A stretch of DNA of 64,000 nucleotides from Plotosus lineatus (taxonomy: Eukaryota > Chordata > Actinopteri > Siluriformes > Plotosidae), in the NCBI GenBank assembly GCA_024760905.1, contig CM045729.1, forward strand, positions 49,248,580 through 49,312,579, written 5' to 3'. The position numbers and the translations under genes are program-made. Positions 45,989-57,755 of the stretch are shown here, piece by piece (within the stretch, counting starts at the first letter, position 1; each line of letters begins with the position of its first letter). The notes under the pieces were generated by a model that searched no databases, was not told the DNA's origin, and worked only from the letters and a program-made list of their open reading frames with translations.

Positions 45989-46337
45989 CTGTCTGTCTGT
46001 CTGCCTTTCGGCTTTTTCCCTTTTACTCGGGAGTCGCCACAGCGAATCATCTGATTCGCACATTTGATTTGGCAGAGGTTTTTACGTCGGATGCCCTTCC
46101 TGACACAACCCTTTTAGCAAGGGACAGAAACACGCTGACGACTTTGCAGCTACTCTTTACGAAAGTCAGCAATGGTTCTTTTACATGCCTCTCACCATAG
46201 ACAGTGAGAGACATGGCCCGCCTTTGATAACCCAGTTAGCTGCACTGGGGGGGACAGTGACAACCCTGTGGAGAGTGGGACTTGAACCCCCAACCTTTGG
46301 ATCAGCGATCCAGCGCCCTATACCACTAGACCACCAC
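45989..46337 (-). mobile_element. SINE, head 1 with RTE tail, full length
   Basis: The clearest copy. Exact 18-bp duplication TATGAGACAGGTTCCAGT at 45971-45988 and 46338-46355. Minus strand: tRNA-like head (GGTGGTCTAGTGGTATAGGG; GGTTGGGGGTTCAAGTCC), body, GTGTCAGGAAGGGCATCCGA, then a perfect palindrome (46042-46059) at the junction with the RTE-type tail. Confidence 0.9.
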
Positions 46338-46688
46338 TATGAGACAGGTTCCAGTACACATAAAAATATGGGCCTCCTTTTTTTAACCCTACATTTTTAC
46401 AGGTTTATGAAATTTCATCTTCAAAAACACTGTAAACTATAATTGTACTTTCTGTATGTGTTAGAATTATTAAATACTTGTTATATTAAATCAATATATA
46501 CTTTAATTCCTGAACAATGCAATGTGAGTACGGAGGTGAGCACTTTTAAGAAAAGATTCTACACAGCTTTAATATGATGTAGCCACACACAAATGCTTAT
46601 AATTTTTTATTTTTTTATTTTTTTAATGAAACAACACGGGAATTTTTTTCTATCTGTTTATGTTTTACTATTATGAGATGTCCCTGAG

Positions 46689-46984
46689 AGCAGCACAGTG
46701 GAAAAGTGGTTAGCATGTCCACCTCACAGAAAGAAGGTCCAGGCTCGGGGTGTTTCTGTGTGGAGATCCCCATGCTTATGTAGGTTTCCTTCAGATACTC
46801 TAGTTTCCTCTTACTGTTCAAAAAAACATGGACAGTAGGCTAATTGGCTGTTCCAAATTGCCCTTAGTTGTAAGTGTGAGTGTGAATTGTTGTATGTGTG
46901 TCACCCTGCCCATGTCCAAAATTAGCTGAGATAGGCGCCAGCCTACTCGCAACCATAATTAGGCTAAAGAAGCTAAAAAATAAA
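46689..46984 (+). mobile_element. SINE, head 2 with tail B
   Basis: AGCAGCACAGTGGAAAAGTG, GTTAGCATGTCCACCTCAC head; core TAGGCTAATTGGCTGTTCC; tail B ending with ACCATAATTAGGCTAAAG. Part of tail B (the GTACACCCTGGA segment) is deleted. Confidence 0.78.
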
Positions 46985-47011
46985 TGAAAGCAGTGTCCAT
47001 GGGACAAGTGC

Positions 47012-47239
47012 AGTGTCCGTGGTGTAGTAGTTAGGGTACTCGGCACATGCTCGAGGTCTTAATCACAAGTGTGGCTCTGTTCACCCAGTGGATAGCAGTA
47101 AAAAAACCACTGGAACGGTAATCAGTGACAGACTAGCATCCCATCCTAGTCACATCACCCTATGGAAGCCAACAATAAGTTCCGACCTGATAAGCTAATA
47201 GGCTCGGGTGTAAAAAAAGCCCAACAGATTTACCTTACC
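47012..47239 (+). mobile_element. SINE, head 3, internally deleted
   Basis: Head GTGTCCGTGGTGTAGTAGTT, missing the B-box segment, tail ATCCCATCCTAG and GGGTGTAAAAAAAGCCC. Exact duplication TGGGACAAGTGC at 47000-47011 and 47240-47251. It stands only 27 bp from the SINE ending at 46984. Confidence 0.83.
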
Positions 47240-47859
47240 TGGGACAAGTGCTTATGTTTAAGCAACTATAAGCATTTGTTCCCTTGTCGGGTACTCAGCA
47301 TTTTGACATAGATATCTTGCAATAGTGCTATGCAGAAGACACCTCAATGTGCCTTCAGTATTTAGACTAAACCAACCAAAGTCAGCATGAATGGCAGTGA
47401 GTGTTTTTAAATGTTATATCGGCCTTCTGGAAACAGTGGTGTGGTATGGAACAGATTGGCGAATAGATGTTTGGTATCCATGTCAGTAATATAAATACCC
47501 CAAGCATACCTTCCATCACTTTCAAAACAACAACAGCAATTACACTGCATTTAGGTGGTTTTGCTAGCTGTGCACATTCATACCAGTCTTAAAATGCAAA
47601 AAAACTTGCTGAGTAGTATGTTTGTGTGATCAGAAATATGCTGAGGAGAATAGTTGGAAGTGATTTGAGGCAGAAAGGTGCATGGACCTTCAACACCGAA
47701 AACAATGTTATTCAAATTTGAATGCAATGAATAATGTAAGAAGTCAAAAATGTTCCATCCCTGTCCCTCCATGCTGGTTGTCCCTTTTACACAGGCACCA
47801 ATCCTGGTGTTGTTACCACCAGTCGTGGCAGTTAGAAGGCTCTATGAAATGATACAATA

Positions 47860-48612
47860 CAGGGATCCCTCACTTTCCACGGTTAATTGGGACCAGGATT
47901 CTCCCCCCCCCAACTGATGTATACGTACATGTATATGTGTATATTGTCTTCCTTTTGGCTTTTCCCCTTTTACTCGGGAGTCGCCGCAGCGAATCATCTG
48001 ATTCACACGTTTGATTTGGCAGAGGTTTTTACGTCGGATGCCCTTCCTGTCACAACCCTTTTAGCAAGGGACAGAAACATGCCGACGGCTTTGCAGTTAC
48101 TCTTTATGAAAGTCAGCAATGGTTCTTTTACATGCCTCTCACCATAGACAGTGACAGACATGGCCCGCCTTTGATAACCCAGTTAGCCGCACTGGGGGGA
48201 CAGTGACAACCTTGTGGAGAGTGGGACTTGAACCGCCAACCTTTGGATCAGCGATCAAGCACCCTATACCACTAGACCACCACTGCCCACACATGTATAT
48301 GTGTATATAATATCAATAAATACATATTCAATGTTATAAATGCTTATAATAACAATTAAACATTCAAAAATAATGCATAAGATGTAGATGAATATAAATA
48401 CAAACATACAGGTGCGCGTGCATTCACGCAGATGCGCACCTCACAAAAATGTAAGTATTTTTTTTTTTTGTATAATTGGCCTTGTTTTGCAGCATTTTAC
48501 TTAACTTTTTCCTCTGTTGTTGGTTAATTTCCTTATTTTTTAATTCGTTGAATATTAAAAAAAAAAAAAAAAAAAAACGCGATACACTGAAGCTGTGTGA
48601 ATTGAAGTGCAA
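47860..48612 (-). mobile_element. pogo/Tigger-like MITE, copy 5, split by a SINE
   Basis: CAGGGATCCCTCACTTTCC starts the element; its interior resumes after the SINE at 47945-48290, and the far end decays near GAAGTGCAAAATC, lacking the terminal inverted repeat. The host sequence ACATGTATATGTGTATAT is duplicated around the SINE. Confidence 0.82.
47945..48290 (-). mobile_element. SINE, head 1 with RTE tail, nested in a MITE
   Basis: Full-length copy with exact 18-bp duplication ACATGTATATGTGTATAT (47927-47944 and 48291-48308) made from MITE sequence. Closely similar to the copies at 42496 and 45989. Confidence 0.9.
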
Positions 48613-48719
48613 AATCTAAACTGTAATCTAAATTCTGGTCTTTTACACAAAAATTCAAGACAATTCTTTCTCCCTTTCTTTCTGGCTAAACTCAGCAATT
48701 GGTAATGCAAACAATTAAT

Positions 48720-49200
48720 ATCTGTTTTATTTGCATATTTACCTATTTTCACTCCGCGGAAAGCCATGTGGCATTACGGACTATTCACTGAATCTCTCGG
48801 CACTTTCCACATTCTCACACAGGATTCTCAATTCACCACACTATAACTACATCAACGCTGAGAATGCTTTTCTCTCACAGACACCTACATTCAGAAATTC
48901 GCGGCAATTATATTATTCTCTTTCTTTTTTTTACATAAAGCTCTGTATATCAGATCAGAGCAAGTAAACATTCAATGCGTAAAGGTTAATTGACACGTCA
49001 CTCATGCCTCAGGGCTTTGATTCCACACTAAAGCTTTAGCTGTATACCATGTGAATGACCAGACTGACTTATAGTTCAAAAGAGAAAGCGATATTCTTGT
49101 GTGCAAAGCTAATTAGGGTGTATAACCCACACCTCAGAGTAGGATGCTTGATTAGATCTGAGTTCTAATTAAACAATTCTTTGCGGTGTTCACTGATAAG
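48720..49200. promoter_or_regulatory. possible conserved non-coding element upstream of tank
   Basis: Repeat-free island with an octamer-like TTATTTGCATATTTA (48728-48742), ACTCCGCGGAAAG, CATCAACGCTGAGAATGC and GGTTAATTGACACGTCACTC. It is bracketed by repeats on both sides, which can indicate selection against insertions. Confidence 0.32.
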
Positions 49201-49245
49201 ATCACTCACAGGGTCATGAATTAAAAAAAGCTGGTATGTGTTGGG

Positions 49246-49832
<587 letters not shown>

Positions 49833-50028
49833 CGTTTGTTTGTGTCTGTATATATATATATTTTTTTTTTCTTATTTTTTTTAATTCATCATCTTCATTA
49901 AGTGCAGTATCCTAATCTGAAGAAGGGAATATATGTGGAATCTGGAGTTTGGGGCTCACTGGCTGCTAAACCATCAGGTGGTTTCATGATACAGGACTTT
50001 TAAACACTTTAAATCAGATTGCTCACCT

Positions 50029-50351
50029 TCTTCGTCTTCTTTTCTTTTCGGCTGTTCCCTTTTTCAGGGGTCACCACAGCAAATCATCGCATGTTTGATT
50101 TGGCATAGGTTTTTACATCGGATGCCCTTCCTGACACAACCCTTAGCAAGCAACAGAAACACCCTGACGGCTTTACAGCTACTCTTGTCAAAAGTCAGCA
50201 ATAGTTCTTTTATATGTCTCTCACCATAGACATGGCCAGCCTTTGATAACCCAGCTAGCTGTACTGGGGGAACAGAATGGGACTCGAACCCCCAACCTTA
50301 GGATCAGCAATCCTGCACCTTTTACCATCAGGCCACCACTTCTTGCTAAAG
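50029..50351 (-). mobile_element. SINE, head 1 with RTE tail
   Basis: Exact 14-bp duplication CAGATTGCTCACCT at 50015-50028 and 50352-50365. Left end TTCTTCGTCTTCTTTTC then CGGCTGTTCCC keeps the AAGAAG-type 3' end seen in the RTE LINE itself. Confidence 0.88.
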
Positions 50352-50551
50352 CAGATTGCTCACCTGACAAGACTCAATCCCTTGCACTCAGTACTTCGGT
50401 AGACATAGGGGTCTTTGATCTTAGATAAATATGCAAAATTGCCAAATCTCACTTTCTCACAAAAATAAACGCCAGACTTGTCTATTATGTGACACTGTAA
50501 TGTTGTTTGGATAGAAGAAAAACTGAATAAGAGAAATATCTTATCAAATAA

Positions 50552-51215
50552 GAGTGGCCTGATTGCATCGTGGTCAGCACTTCTGCCTCACATTAGCAAG
50601 GTCCTGGGTTCCCACCCTGTGCCTGGTGGGCGGAGTTTGCATGTTCTCCCTGTGCTTGTGTGGGTTTATGCTCTCCATTTTATTACCCCAGTTTAAAGAC
50701 ATACACATTTGGTATGGTAAAGTCTGTTGGGCTTTTTACACCCGAGCCATGGTGGCTCATCAGGCACACCAGTGCTTATCCCCGGTTTCTGTAGCGTGAA
50801 ACAACGAGGAGTTCAACTCCTCCAGGATGGGATGCTAGTCCATCCTTGGTTACCTTCCCAGTATATATTACTGGTACCCATTTCTATTGCTAGGTGAACA
50901 GAGGCACACCTTAGGACCTTGCCCAGGGGTCTTAGTACAGTGGAGGTCTAACTGGGATTTGAACTCACAACCTCCTGATCATGAGCACAACACTCTAACC
51001 ACTACACCACTGGTCCCACATGCACATTTGGGCTAGCTGGATATTCTTGATTGCCCCAGGTGTGAATATGAATGTGAATGGTCACCTGTGCCTTTGGTAG
51101 GATATATGATGGTCAGGTTGTACTCCGCCTTTGCGTAGACTCAGTTGAGAGATGAGCAGAAATTTTGCCATGACCCTAATAAAGAATAAAGCAGCTCAAA
51201 AAAATTTCATGAAAT
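50552..51215 (+). mobile_element. SINE, head 2 with tail B, interrupted by a head 3 SINE
   Basis: Head and core at 50552-50712 (GTGGTCAGCACTTCTGCCTC, GGAGTTTGCATGTTCTCCC); core and tail resume at 51018 (GCTAGCTGGATATTCTTG, GGTGTGAATATGAATGTG, ACCCTAATAAAGAATAAAGC). The outer element is clearly older. Confidence 0.8.
50713..51017 (-). mobile_element. SINE, head 3, nested inside a head 2 SINE
   Basis: Head at right (B-box-like GGGATTTGAACTC on the plus strand), tail at left (GGGCTTTTTACACCCGAGC). Flanked by ACATACACATTTGG and ACATGCACATTTGG, 14 bp with one mismatch. Confidence 0.87.
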
Positions 51216-51695
51216 GAAATCCTAAGAAATGTTTAGCTGTGGAGACATGAGCAGTGAAAACTGTGTGTTCTGCAAACAGAACTGGAGTCACTGAACCCCC
51301 AGATTACTCAATGGAAGCGAAACTATGCCACAACAGACTCATAACAGTTTTCTAATAATCTGAAAAGAAGTTTGTCCTTCAAAATAAACAAATAATCTTA
51401 ATATCAGCATTCTTAAAAAGAAGCTCTGAGAAATCACTGTCAATCTGCTCACAGGGTCACTAGACATTTTATCTCCTTTACATTATTTATGATATTCAAA
51501 GCAGGATGTCCTAAGGGTTGGGTTTGGATTAACAGTAAAGAAGTCAAGGTGTCTGAATTTAAATCATTTGAAGAGCAGATGGCTTTGCATGATTCAGAGA
51601 TTCTTAAGCAGTTTGTGTGAATTACAATAACATTATCAACTTTCACTTCAAAGACCCGGTGACTCAGACTATACCATGACATGCTTCACTTAAGT

Positions 51696-51697
<2 letters not shown>

Positions 51698-51748
<51 letters not shown>

Positions 51749-51854
51749 CTCTCTCTCGCGGACTCTCTCATACTCTCTCAGTCTCTCTCTCGCTCTCTCT
51801 CTCTCTCACACTCTCTCAGTCTCTCTCTCTCTCGCACTCTCTCTCACACTCTCT

Positions 51855-51913
<59 letters not shown>

Positions 51914-51974
51914 TCTCACACTCTCTCAGTCTCTCTCTCTCGCTCTCTCTTTCTCACACACACACACTCTCTCA

Positions 51975-52008
<34 letters not shown>

Positions 52009-52069
52009 TGCACTCTCTCTCTCACACTCTCTCAGTCTCTCTCTCTCTCTCTCTTTCTCTCTCAGTCTC

Positions 52070-52100
<31 letters not shown>

Positions 52101-52220
52101 TGCACTCTCTCTCTCACACTCTCTCAGTCTCTCTCTCTCTCTCTCTCGTCTCTCTCTCTGTCTCGCTCTGTCTCTGTCTCTCTCTCTCACACACTCTCTC
52201 TCTGTCTCTCTCTCTCTCTC

Positions 52221-52255
<35 letters not shown>

Positions 52256-52352
52256 CTCGCTCTGTCTCTCTCTATCTCACTCTCTCTCTGTCTCTCTCTC
52301 TCGCTCTCTCTCTCGCGCTCTCTCTCGCTCTCTCTCTCTCTGTCTCCCTCAG

Positions 52353-52395
<43 letters not shown>
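51698..52395. repeat. long CT-rich low-complexity array (about 700 bp)
   Basis: Nearly pure pyrimidine on the plus strand: (CT)n interrupted by short words CACACTCTCTCAGTC, CGCTCTCT, TGTCTC and TTGCACTCTCTC that recur at irregular spacing, i.e. a decayed, partly duplicated microsatellite. Open frames through it encode only Ser/Leu repeats and are not genes. Confidence 0.95.
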
Positions 52396-52396
<1 letters not shown>

Positions 52397-53117
52397 ACAG
52401 AACCATCAGGAGGACACTGGTAAATCTTTGCCCTGTCAGGTGTTCTGAGAGCCTGCAAAACAAACCGACTGCTGTAGGTCTGCAGTGAGAGAAGATCAGA
52501 AACAGCAAGTGAAGGGAATTCTGGGGGAGGGAGATCAGAAACAGGCCGAAGCTGAGAGCTTAGGCATCCTGAGGGAGAGAACGAGGCTTGTGCTGGAATG
52601 CAGAGTGAGTACTCAGATCAGATTTCAGGATCTCAGTGTCCAAGCACTGAGACACAAGCTAAATAGCCAAGTCAATATGTGGTGCAGTTTGAGAGACAAG
52701 CGTCGACGCTGCCTTGAATGTTTATTAGCTTGATACAACCGTTCCATACTAAAATCCGGGCCTTCATCTTTTACAGGCGAGGTACGAAGAATGTAATAAA
52801 CAGGAGCACGCCTGCCAACAGATCAAAAAAACCTACAAGTGCTTAACCTTTAGTTGGGCTGAAGTTGTGCTCTGCTTTCATAAATGACTCATACTACTGA
52901 CATCATATTTCTCAGAAGTCTCACTTCCAGGTATTATATGTATGTGCTGCTTCCAAGGAGACTCACAGATCATTTCAGTATTGCTGAAAAGTTTCATGCC
53001 AGTTACTACAGTATGAATGTGTTTTTCATGATAAGTAAAAGGGAAGCGAGCATATTCTATTCATTCATATCCATCATATACTTTCATTCAATGCAAAACA
53101 CACTTATGCACACACAC

Positions 53118-53172
<55 letters not shown>

Positions 53173-53903
53173 ACGAGCGAGAGAAAGAGAGAGAGAGAGC
53201 CCTAAGAATGGTGCTGTTTGAGTTGTGTCTCTGGTTTCAAGGTTCCCAGGTTTATAAAGATGAATAGTGTGAGTAAAGTGATGATCACACAGGATAAAAC
53301 ACGGGCCTAAATTCCAGACTGAGCGTTCAGTCGCTGTAATGAGGATTGAGATGATATGTAATACGAGATGGAACACACAAAATGCAACCATACAAAAAGA
53401 CTGCATTAATATTTGATGAAATGCATACAGACACCTAAACCCGAAACAGGAAGCACTGACAAACTGGTGTATGAATATGGGTGGTTCGGGCCCGTTAGTC
53501 TGCTAGGTTCAGTTGCTATTGCTTTTCTCATAGTTTCCTGTAGACATGGTCTGTACACCTGACCTGCCAATGGAGATGCACATTACAAAAACCACTAAGA
53601 TGATGGACAGGAAAAACACCTGAGAGGATCAGCAATGTTGTACCATACTATGACAACAAACATTTTTTGTGAGCATCAGGAAAAGTCTGAATTACATCTG
53701 ACGTTTGGGTCCAAGAGCTTTATAAATTATCCACATAGTGTAGTTTATAACCTACATTTCAAACTGGCAAGACAAACAAATGGACATGAAATAGAGTTGA
53801 TATCCCATATATCGCTTTTCATGTACAATGGCATAGGTGTGTGTGTTAAATTTTTGTTGCAATATATTTTGTTTCCGTAAAAGACTTAACAATAGGCTGG
53901 TTA
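52396..53903. other. intergenic, unique DNA
   Basis: 52560-52800 is repeat-free with CpGs (GACAAGCGTCGACGCTGCC, GCTTGATACAACCGTTCC) and an 82-codon frame that I do not credit. The remainder is ordinary AT-rich sequence with one GA run. Confidence 0.45.
53119..53200. repeat. (GA)n microsatellite
   Basis: GA broken by GCACGAGC and AAAG. Confidence 0.95.
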
Positions 53904-53917
53904 CCTGTTCAGACTTC

Positions 53918-54253
53918 ATTTTTCTGTAACCGCTTCATCCTAATTAAGGTCGCGGGGAGGCTGGTGCCCATCCCAGCCAACTCAGGGCGAGGGCAGAGTA
54001 CACCCTGGACAGCTCGCCAGGCCATTGCAGAGCGGAAACACGCTGACGGCTTTGCAGCCTACTCTTGTCGAAAATCAGCAATGGTTCTTTTACACGCCTC
54101 ACATCATAGACAGTGGGAGACATGGCCGGCCTTTGATAACCCAGTTAGCTGCACTGGGGGGGGGGACAGTGACAACCTTGTGGAGAGTGGGACTCAAACC
54201 CCCAACATTTGGATCAGCGATCCGGCGCCTTATACCACTAGACCACCACTGCC
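53918..54253 (-). mobile_element. SINE, head 1 with tail B, full length
   Basis: Exact 14-bp duplication CCTGTTCAGACTTC at 53904-53917 and 54254-54267. Complete head (GGGCAGTGGTGGTCTAGTGG on the minus strand), body and tail B. Confidence 0.9.
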
Positions 54254-54850
54254 CCTGTTCAGACTTCCGGCCAGGATTTACTCTTCACCACATCTCTTGC
54301 ACTCACCAGTGCACTTGTTCCTTAAGATCAGTATCTCTCATTGCTCCCTGGGTTTCATTGACTGTCCTGTCTGCTCATCAAGTTATTTTAGCCAGGCTGA
54401 TCTGCGGCTAATTTGTTGTTTCACCGTTATGTTGCCATCACAAATCTGCCCGTTTGTGCTTCATTTTAGTGAACTTCCCTACAATCATACCGAGCTTGCA
54501 TCCTGAACCCAGTTTGCTCTGTTTGTTCTCTTTGGATCTTTGAACTGTTCCGCAATTCTGTGAACTAGTTTTAACTTGCTTGTCTGACAAGACTTTGTTT
54601 GTTTGTCTTCTGCCTGTGTGTAATTTTCTACTTTCAGTTCCTTTTATTTATTTTTGTTTCCTTGTGAAAGAAAAATACCTTTGGCTCCTGCCCCTATGTC
54701 ACCACTCACCTTATGACAATTACAGGATTCTATGATCCATTATTTCCATATCTGTAGAACAGACCTTCGTTATGAACCATGTTGTTAGGAAAATGCAAGA
54801 ATATAATTTTAAATCATTAAAATTGTTTTTAAATCAGTTTGTTTCTGGAA

Positions 54851-55189
54851 GCGGGCGGCACAGTGGTGTAGTGGTTAGCATGTCCGCCTCACAGCAAGAA
54901 GGCCTGGGTTCAGTTCCCGGCCTGGGCGTTTCTGTGCAGAGTTTGCATGCTCTCCCTGTGCTCGTGTGGGTTTCCTCTGGGTACTCCGGTTTCCTCCCAC
55001 GGTCCAAAAACATGCACAGTGGACTAATTGGCTGTTCTAAACTGTTCGTAGGTTCGCATCGTGCAGAAGGCAATGGCAAACCACTGCACTATCCTTGCCA
55101 AGAAAACCTCCATGAAGATGATAATCAAGGTGTTATCCTTCATGGCAGGTCACCAAGAGTCGTCCTACGATTGAAAAGGTACCAGACCA
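54851..55189 (+). mobile_element. SINE, head 2 with tail C
   Basis: Exact duplication GTTTCTGGAA at 54841-54850 and 55190-55199. Head GCGGGCGGCACAGTGGTGTA, intact core, then a different tail: GCAGAAGGCAATGGCAAACC, TTGCCAAGAAAACC and ending GATTGAAAAGGTACC. The only copy with this tail in the window. Confidence 0.88.
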
Positions 55190-55199
55190 GTTTCTGGAA

Positions 55200-55779
55200 A
55201 AATAATTTATTTATTTAGTAAATAAACATGTAATAAGCAAAATAGTAATTCTCACAAAATTACTTTTATTTATGGTCCTACATCATGCTGTAGGCATGGC
55301 ATTCGCCCTTATATACAGTAGATGTTAATAATTTCACTAGGAAATAATTTGATTAAGAAATTTGTTTTGTTTGATTTTTTTTAAAAAGGGCAGAAGGAAA
55401 TATAGATACAGTGAAATAATTGTGTAGCATTATTTACTCGCTACCAAATACCAGTACTGTACTGTTGTTTAACTGACCAGTTTTAAAACCCAATTTTTTA
55501 AGGAAGTGACTTAGTTTTGTTTACCAAAGAATATAATGAAAATCATTTGCTTTTAAGATAACTATAGTACATTTTCTGATAAACTGAATATAAATTTCAG
55601 GATTCTTCTTAGTGTTTATTAAAGAATATAGTCAAATAATTTATATAAAGACAGTTTTAGTGATATACATTTATTTTCTTTCGAAGCCATAAACAAAGTA
55701 TACTTTGAGTATTCGGGCACTGATTGGTTAGGTTTATTTAGTTTTTTAATACTTATAATAGCAGCAGTAACATTTAGCC
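55200..55779. other. intergenic, nothing recognised
   Basis: AT-rich DNA without recognised repeats or coding signal. Confidence 0.5.
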
Positions 55780-56090
55780 TTCAGTGTATTTAGACTCACT
55801 CCGATTTGAGCTTCTTAACTGTGTAATTCAGCGCCACTAAATGGGTGGTGGGTATGAAAGCCTTGGTCTGTGTCTGTGTTCCATGCCGACCTGAGTAATA
55901 GATGATTGCGTGTGATAAATGAATGTGTCACAAAGCTCCATCTGGAAGTGGGGAAGAGGCTGAAGCAGCAGCAGGTAATGGATGGGGCAGGACAGGAGCC
56001 CTGAGAGGAGAGGTCACCTGGAACAACAATTCCCACCCCTCCTTCATAGCTCTGCTTTATATCATGAGCCATAATTTCTATTGCATTTTA
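55780..56090. promoter_or_regulatory. possible conserved non-coding element
   Basis: Repeat-free, GC-richer than flanks, with CTGTGTAATTCAGCGCCACT, ATGATTGCGTGTGATAAATG and GGTCACCTGGAACAACAAT. No coding frame with splice support. Confidence 0.28.
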
Positions 56091-56092
56091 AC

Positions 56093-56094
<2 letters not shown>

Positions 56095-56132
<38 letters not shown>

Positions 56133-56138
56133 TACATG

Positions 56139-56217
<79 letters not shown>

Positions 56218-56253
56218 GCGCGCAAACACACACACACGCACACACACACACGC

Positions 56254-56306
<53 letters not shown>
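56095..56306. repeat. long (CA)n array with CG-containing breaks
   Basis: About 210 bp of CA with ACGC, ATGC and GCGCGCGC interruptions. Alternating purine-pyrimidine throughout. Confidence 0.95.
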
Positions 56307-56309
<3 letters not shown>

Positions 56310-56508
56310 CTAATTTATGCTGTAAACTTCGCTTCATCTCAGTGTCCAGAAGAAATATTTATACTTACAAGAAAATAAATAAAGGCTGCCCTTTCTGTAA
56401 AATTAAATAATTAAAAATAGAAAAAAAACATTCCTTGTGAGTATAAAAGTCACCAAGATATACAAACAGGCACCTTCCGTAAAATGTCTATCCTTGCAGA
56501 CAATCAGC

Positions 56509-56510
<2 letters not shown>

Positions 56511-56579
<69 letters not shown>
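56511..56579. repeat. (CA)n microsatellite
   Basis: About 34 CA units. Confidence 0.95.
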
Positions 56580-56769
56580 TTATGATTGACATTACATAGA
56601 AACACATAATCTTACACCTCAAGTTAAGATCTCAGAGCATAATTTTCAGATCAGTACAACTAATGCTTGCTCACTTTCCAGTGTTCAGCTCAGTTAGCTC
56701 CGTCACTGCTCTTTGTACATGGGCACTCTAAAGCATGATGTTTCCTGTTTCTAGGAGAAGCACAGGAAG

Positions 56770-56796
56770 CCCCCCCCCCCCCCCCCCCCACCCCCA
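56770..56796. repeat. poly-C run
   Basis: Twenty C residues, an A, and five C. Confidence 0.95.
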
Positions 56797-57203
56797 ACTT
56801 TTGGCTACACTCCAGCTTCATAGCCTCATTCAATCACACTGCCATACAAATACCGCATACAAATGCTGATTCAACTAAAGCAGCACTCAACTGCACAGAG
56901 TCTAATCACAGATATGTCTTCATGTATTGACCCAGAAGGTGTTAGAACCCCAAGTGATATATTTTCATTGGCTCAGGGAAATGTAGTCATTTTACTGTTG
57001 GGCTAAACAGTAGACTTCTGGATTTAACATTCAATTGTTGGTTCCAAGGACACAATGAAGGGCCTTTTGTATCAGTGCATCCTGATACAAAAATTCAGTT
57101 AGATAGAAAGCAAAGTGCAAAGAACACACATGGTTGTTAGCTACTTAATGTAGCCCAGGTCCATGCTTGAATTAATACAGATGTATGTAAAATATTTGGG
57201 GCA

Positions 57204-57563
57204 GAGGTGAAAATGTTGAGGTTCTCTTTGAGAGTAACGAGGATGGATAGGATCAGGAATGAGCACATCAGAGGGATCGCGCACATTAGAGGTTTTGGAG
57301 ACAAAGTCAGAGAGGCTAGATTGAGATGGTTTGGACATGTAGAGAAGAGGGATAGTGAATATATTGGTCGTAGGATGCTGAGGTCGGAATTACCAGGCAG
57401 AAGGCCTAGAGGGAGACCAAAGAGATTTATGGATGTGGTGAAGGAGGACAGAAAGGTAGTTGGTGTAAGAGAAGAAGATGCAGAGGATAGGGGGAGATGG
57501 AGGCGGATCGCTGTGGCGACCCCTGATGGGAACAGCCGAAAGTAAAAGAAGAAGAAGATGCAC
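57204..57563 (+). mobile_element. RTE LINE, 5'-truncated copy
   Basis: Encodes KMLRFSLRVTRMDRIRN through GRRPRGRPK and the RTE 3' tail. Flanked by AATATTTGGGGCA at 57191-57203 and 57564-57576. It shares the one-codon loss in RPK-RF with the full-length copy at 59892. Confidence 0.88.
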
Positions 57564-57576
57564 AATATTTGGGGCA

Positions 57577-57755
57577 ATGATGACTCAGTGTTAAAGGTTC
57601 TGACTTACTAATCAGAAGAGGTTCAAGACACAGTATGACCAAGCTGGCACTGTTGGGCCCCTTGAATAAGGCTCTCAATAGTTCAGTTGTATAAATGAGA
57701 TAAAATTTCAAGTTGCTCTAGACGCAGGGGTCTGCCAAATGCAATAAATTTAAAA
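57577..57755 (+). repeat. tRNA-derived SINE, head 4 type, with a LINE-like tail
   Basis: ATGACTCAGTGTTAAAGGTT head, TTGGGCCCCTTGAATAAGGC middle and a tail AAGTTGCTCTAGACGCAGGG then GTCTGCCAAATGCAATAAAT, a 3' end common among teleost SINEs. It directly follows the target duplication of the RTE copy at 57204. Confidence 0.6.

Noticed and set aside
47578..47772. 64-codon minus frame (GWNIFDFLHYSLHSNL)
   Set aside because: Possibly a piece of an unknown transposon, but no family motif or boundaries could be found.
51681..52488. Long open frames (up to 264 codons) of Ser/Leu repeats
   Set aside because: They translate the CT array; all frames stay open because the repeat has no stop codons. No domain and no splice support.
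52485..52733. 82-codon frame after the CT array
   Set aside because: No domain, no clear splice sites, and it begins in repeat-adjacent DNA. Could equally be non-coding unique DNA.
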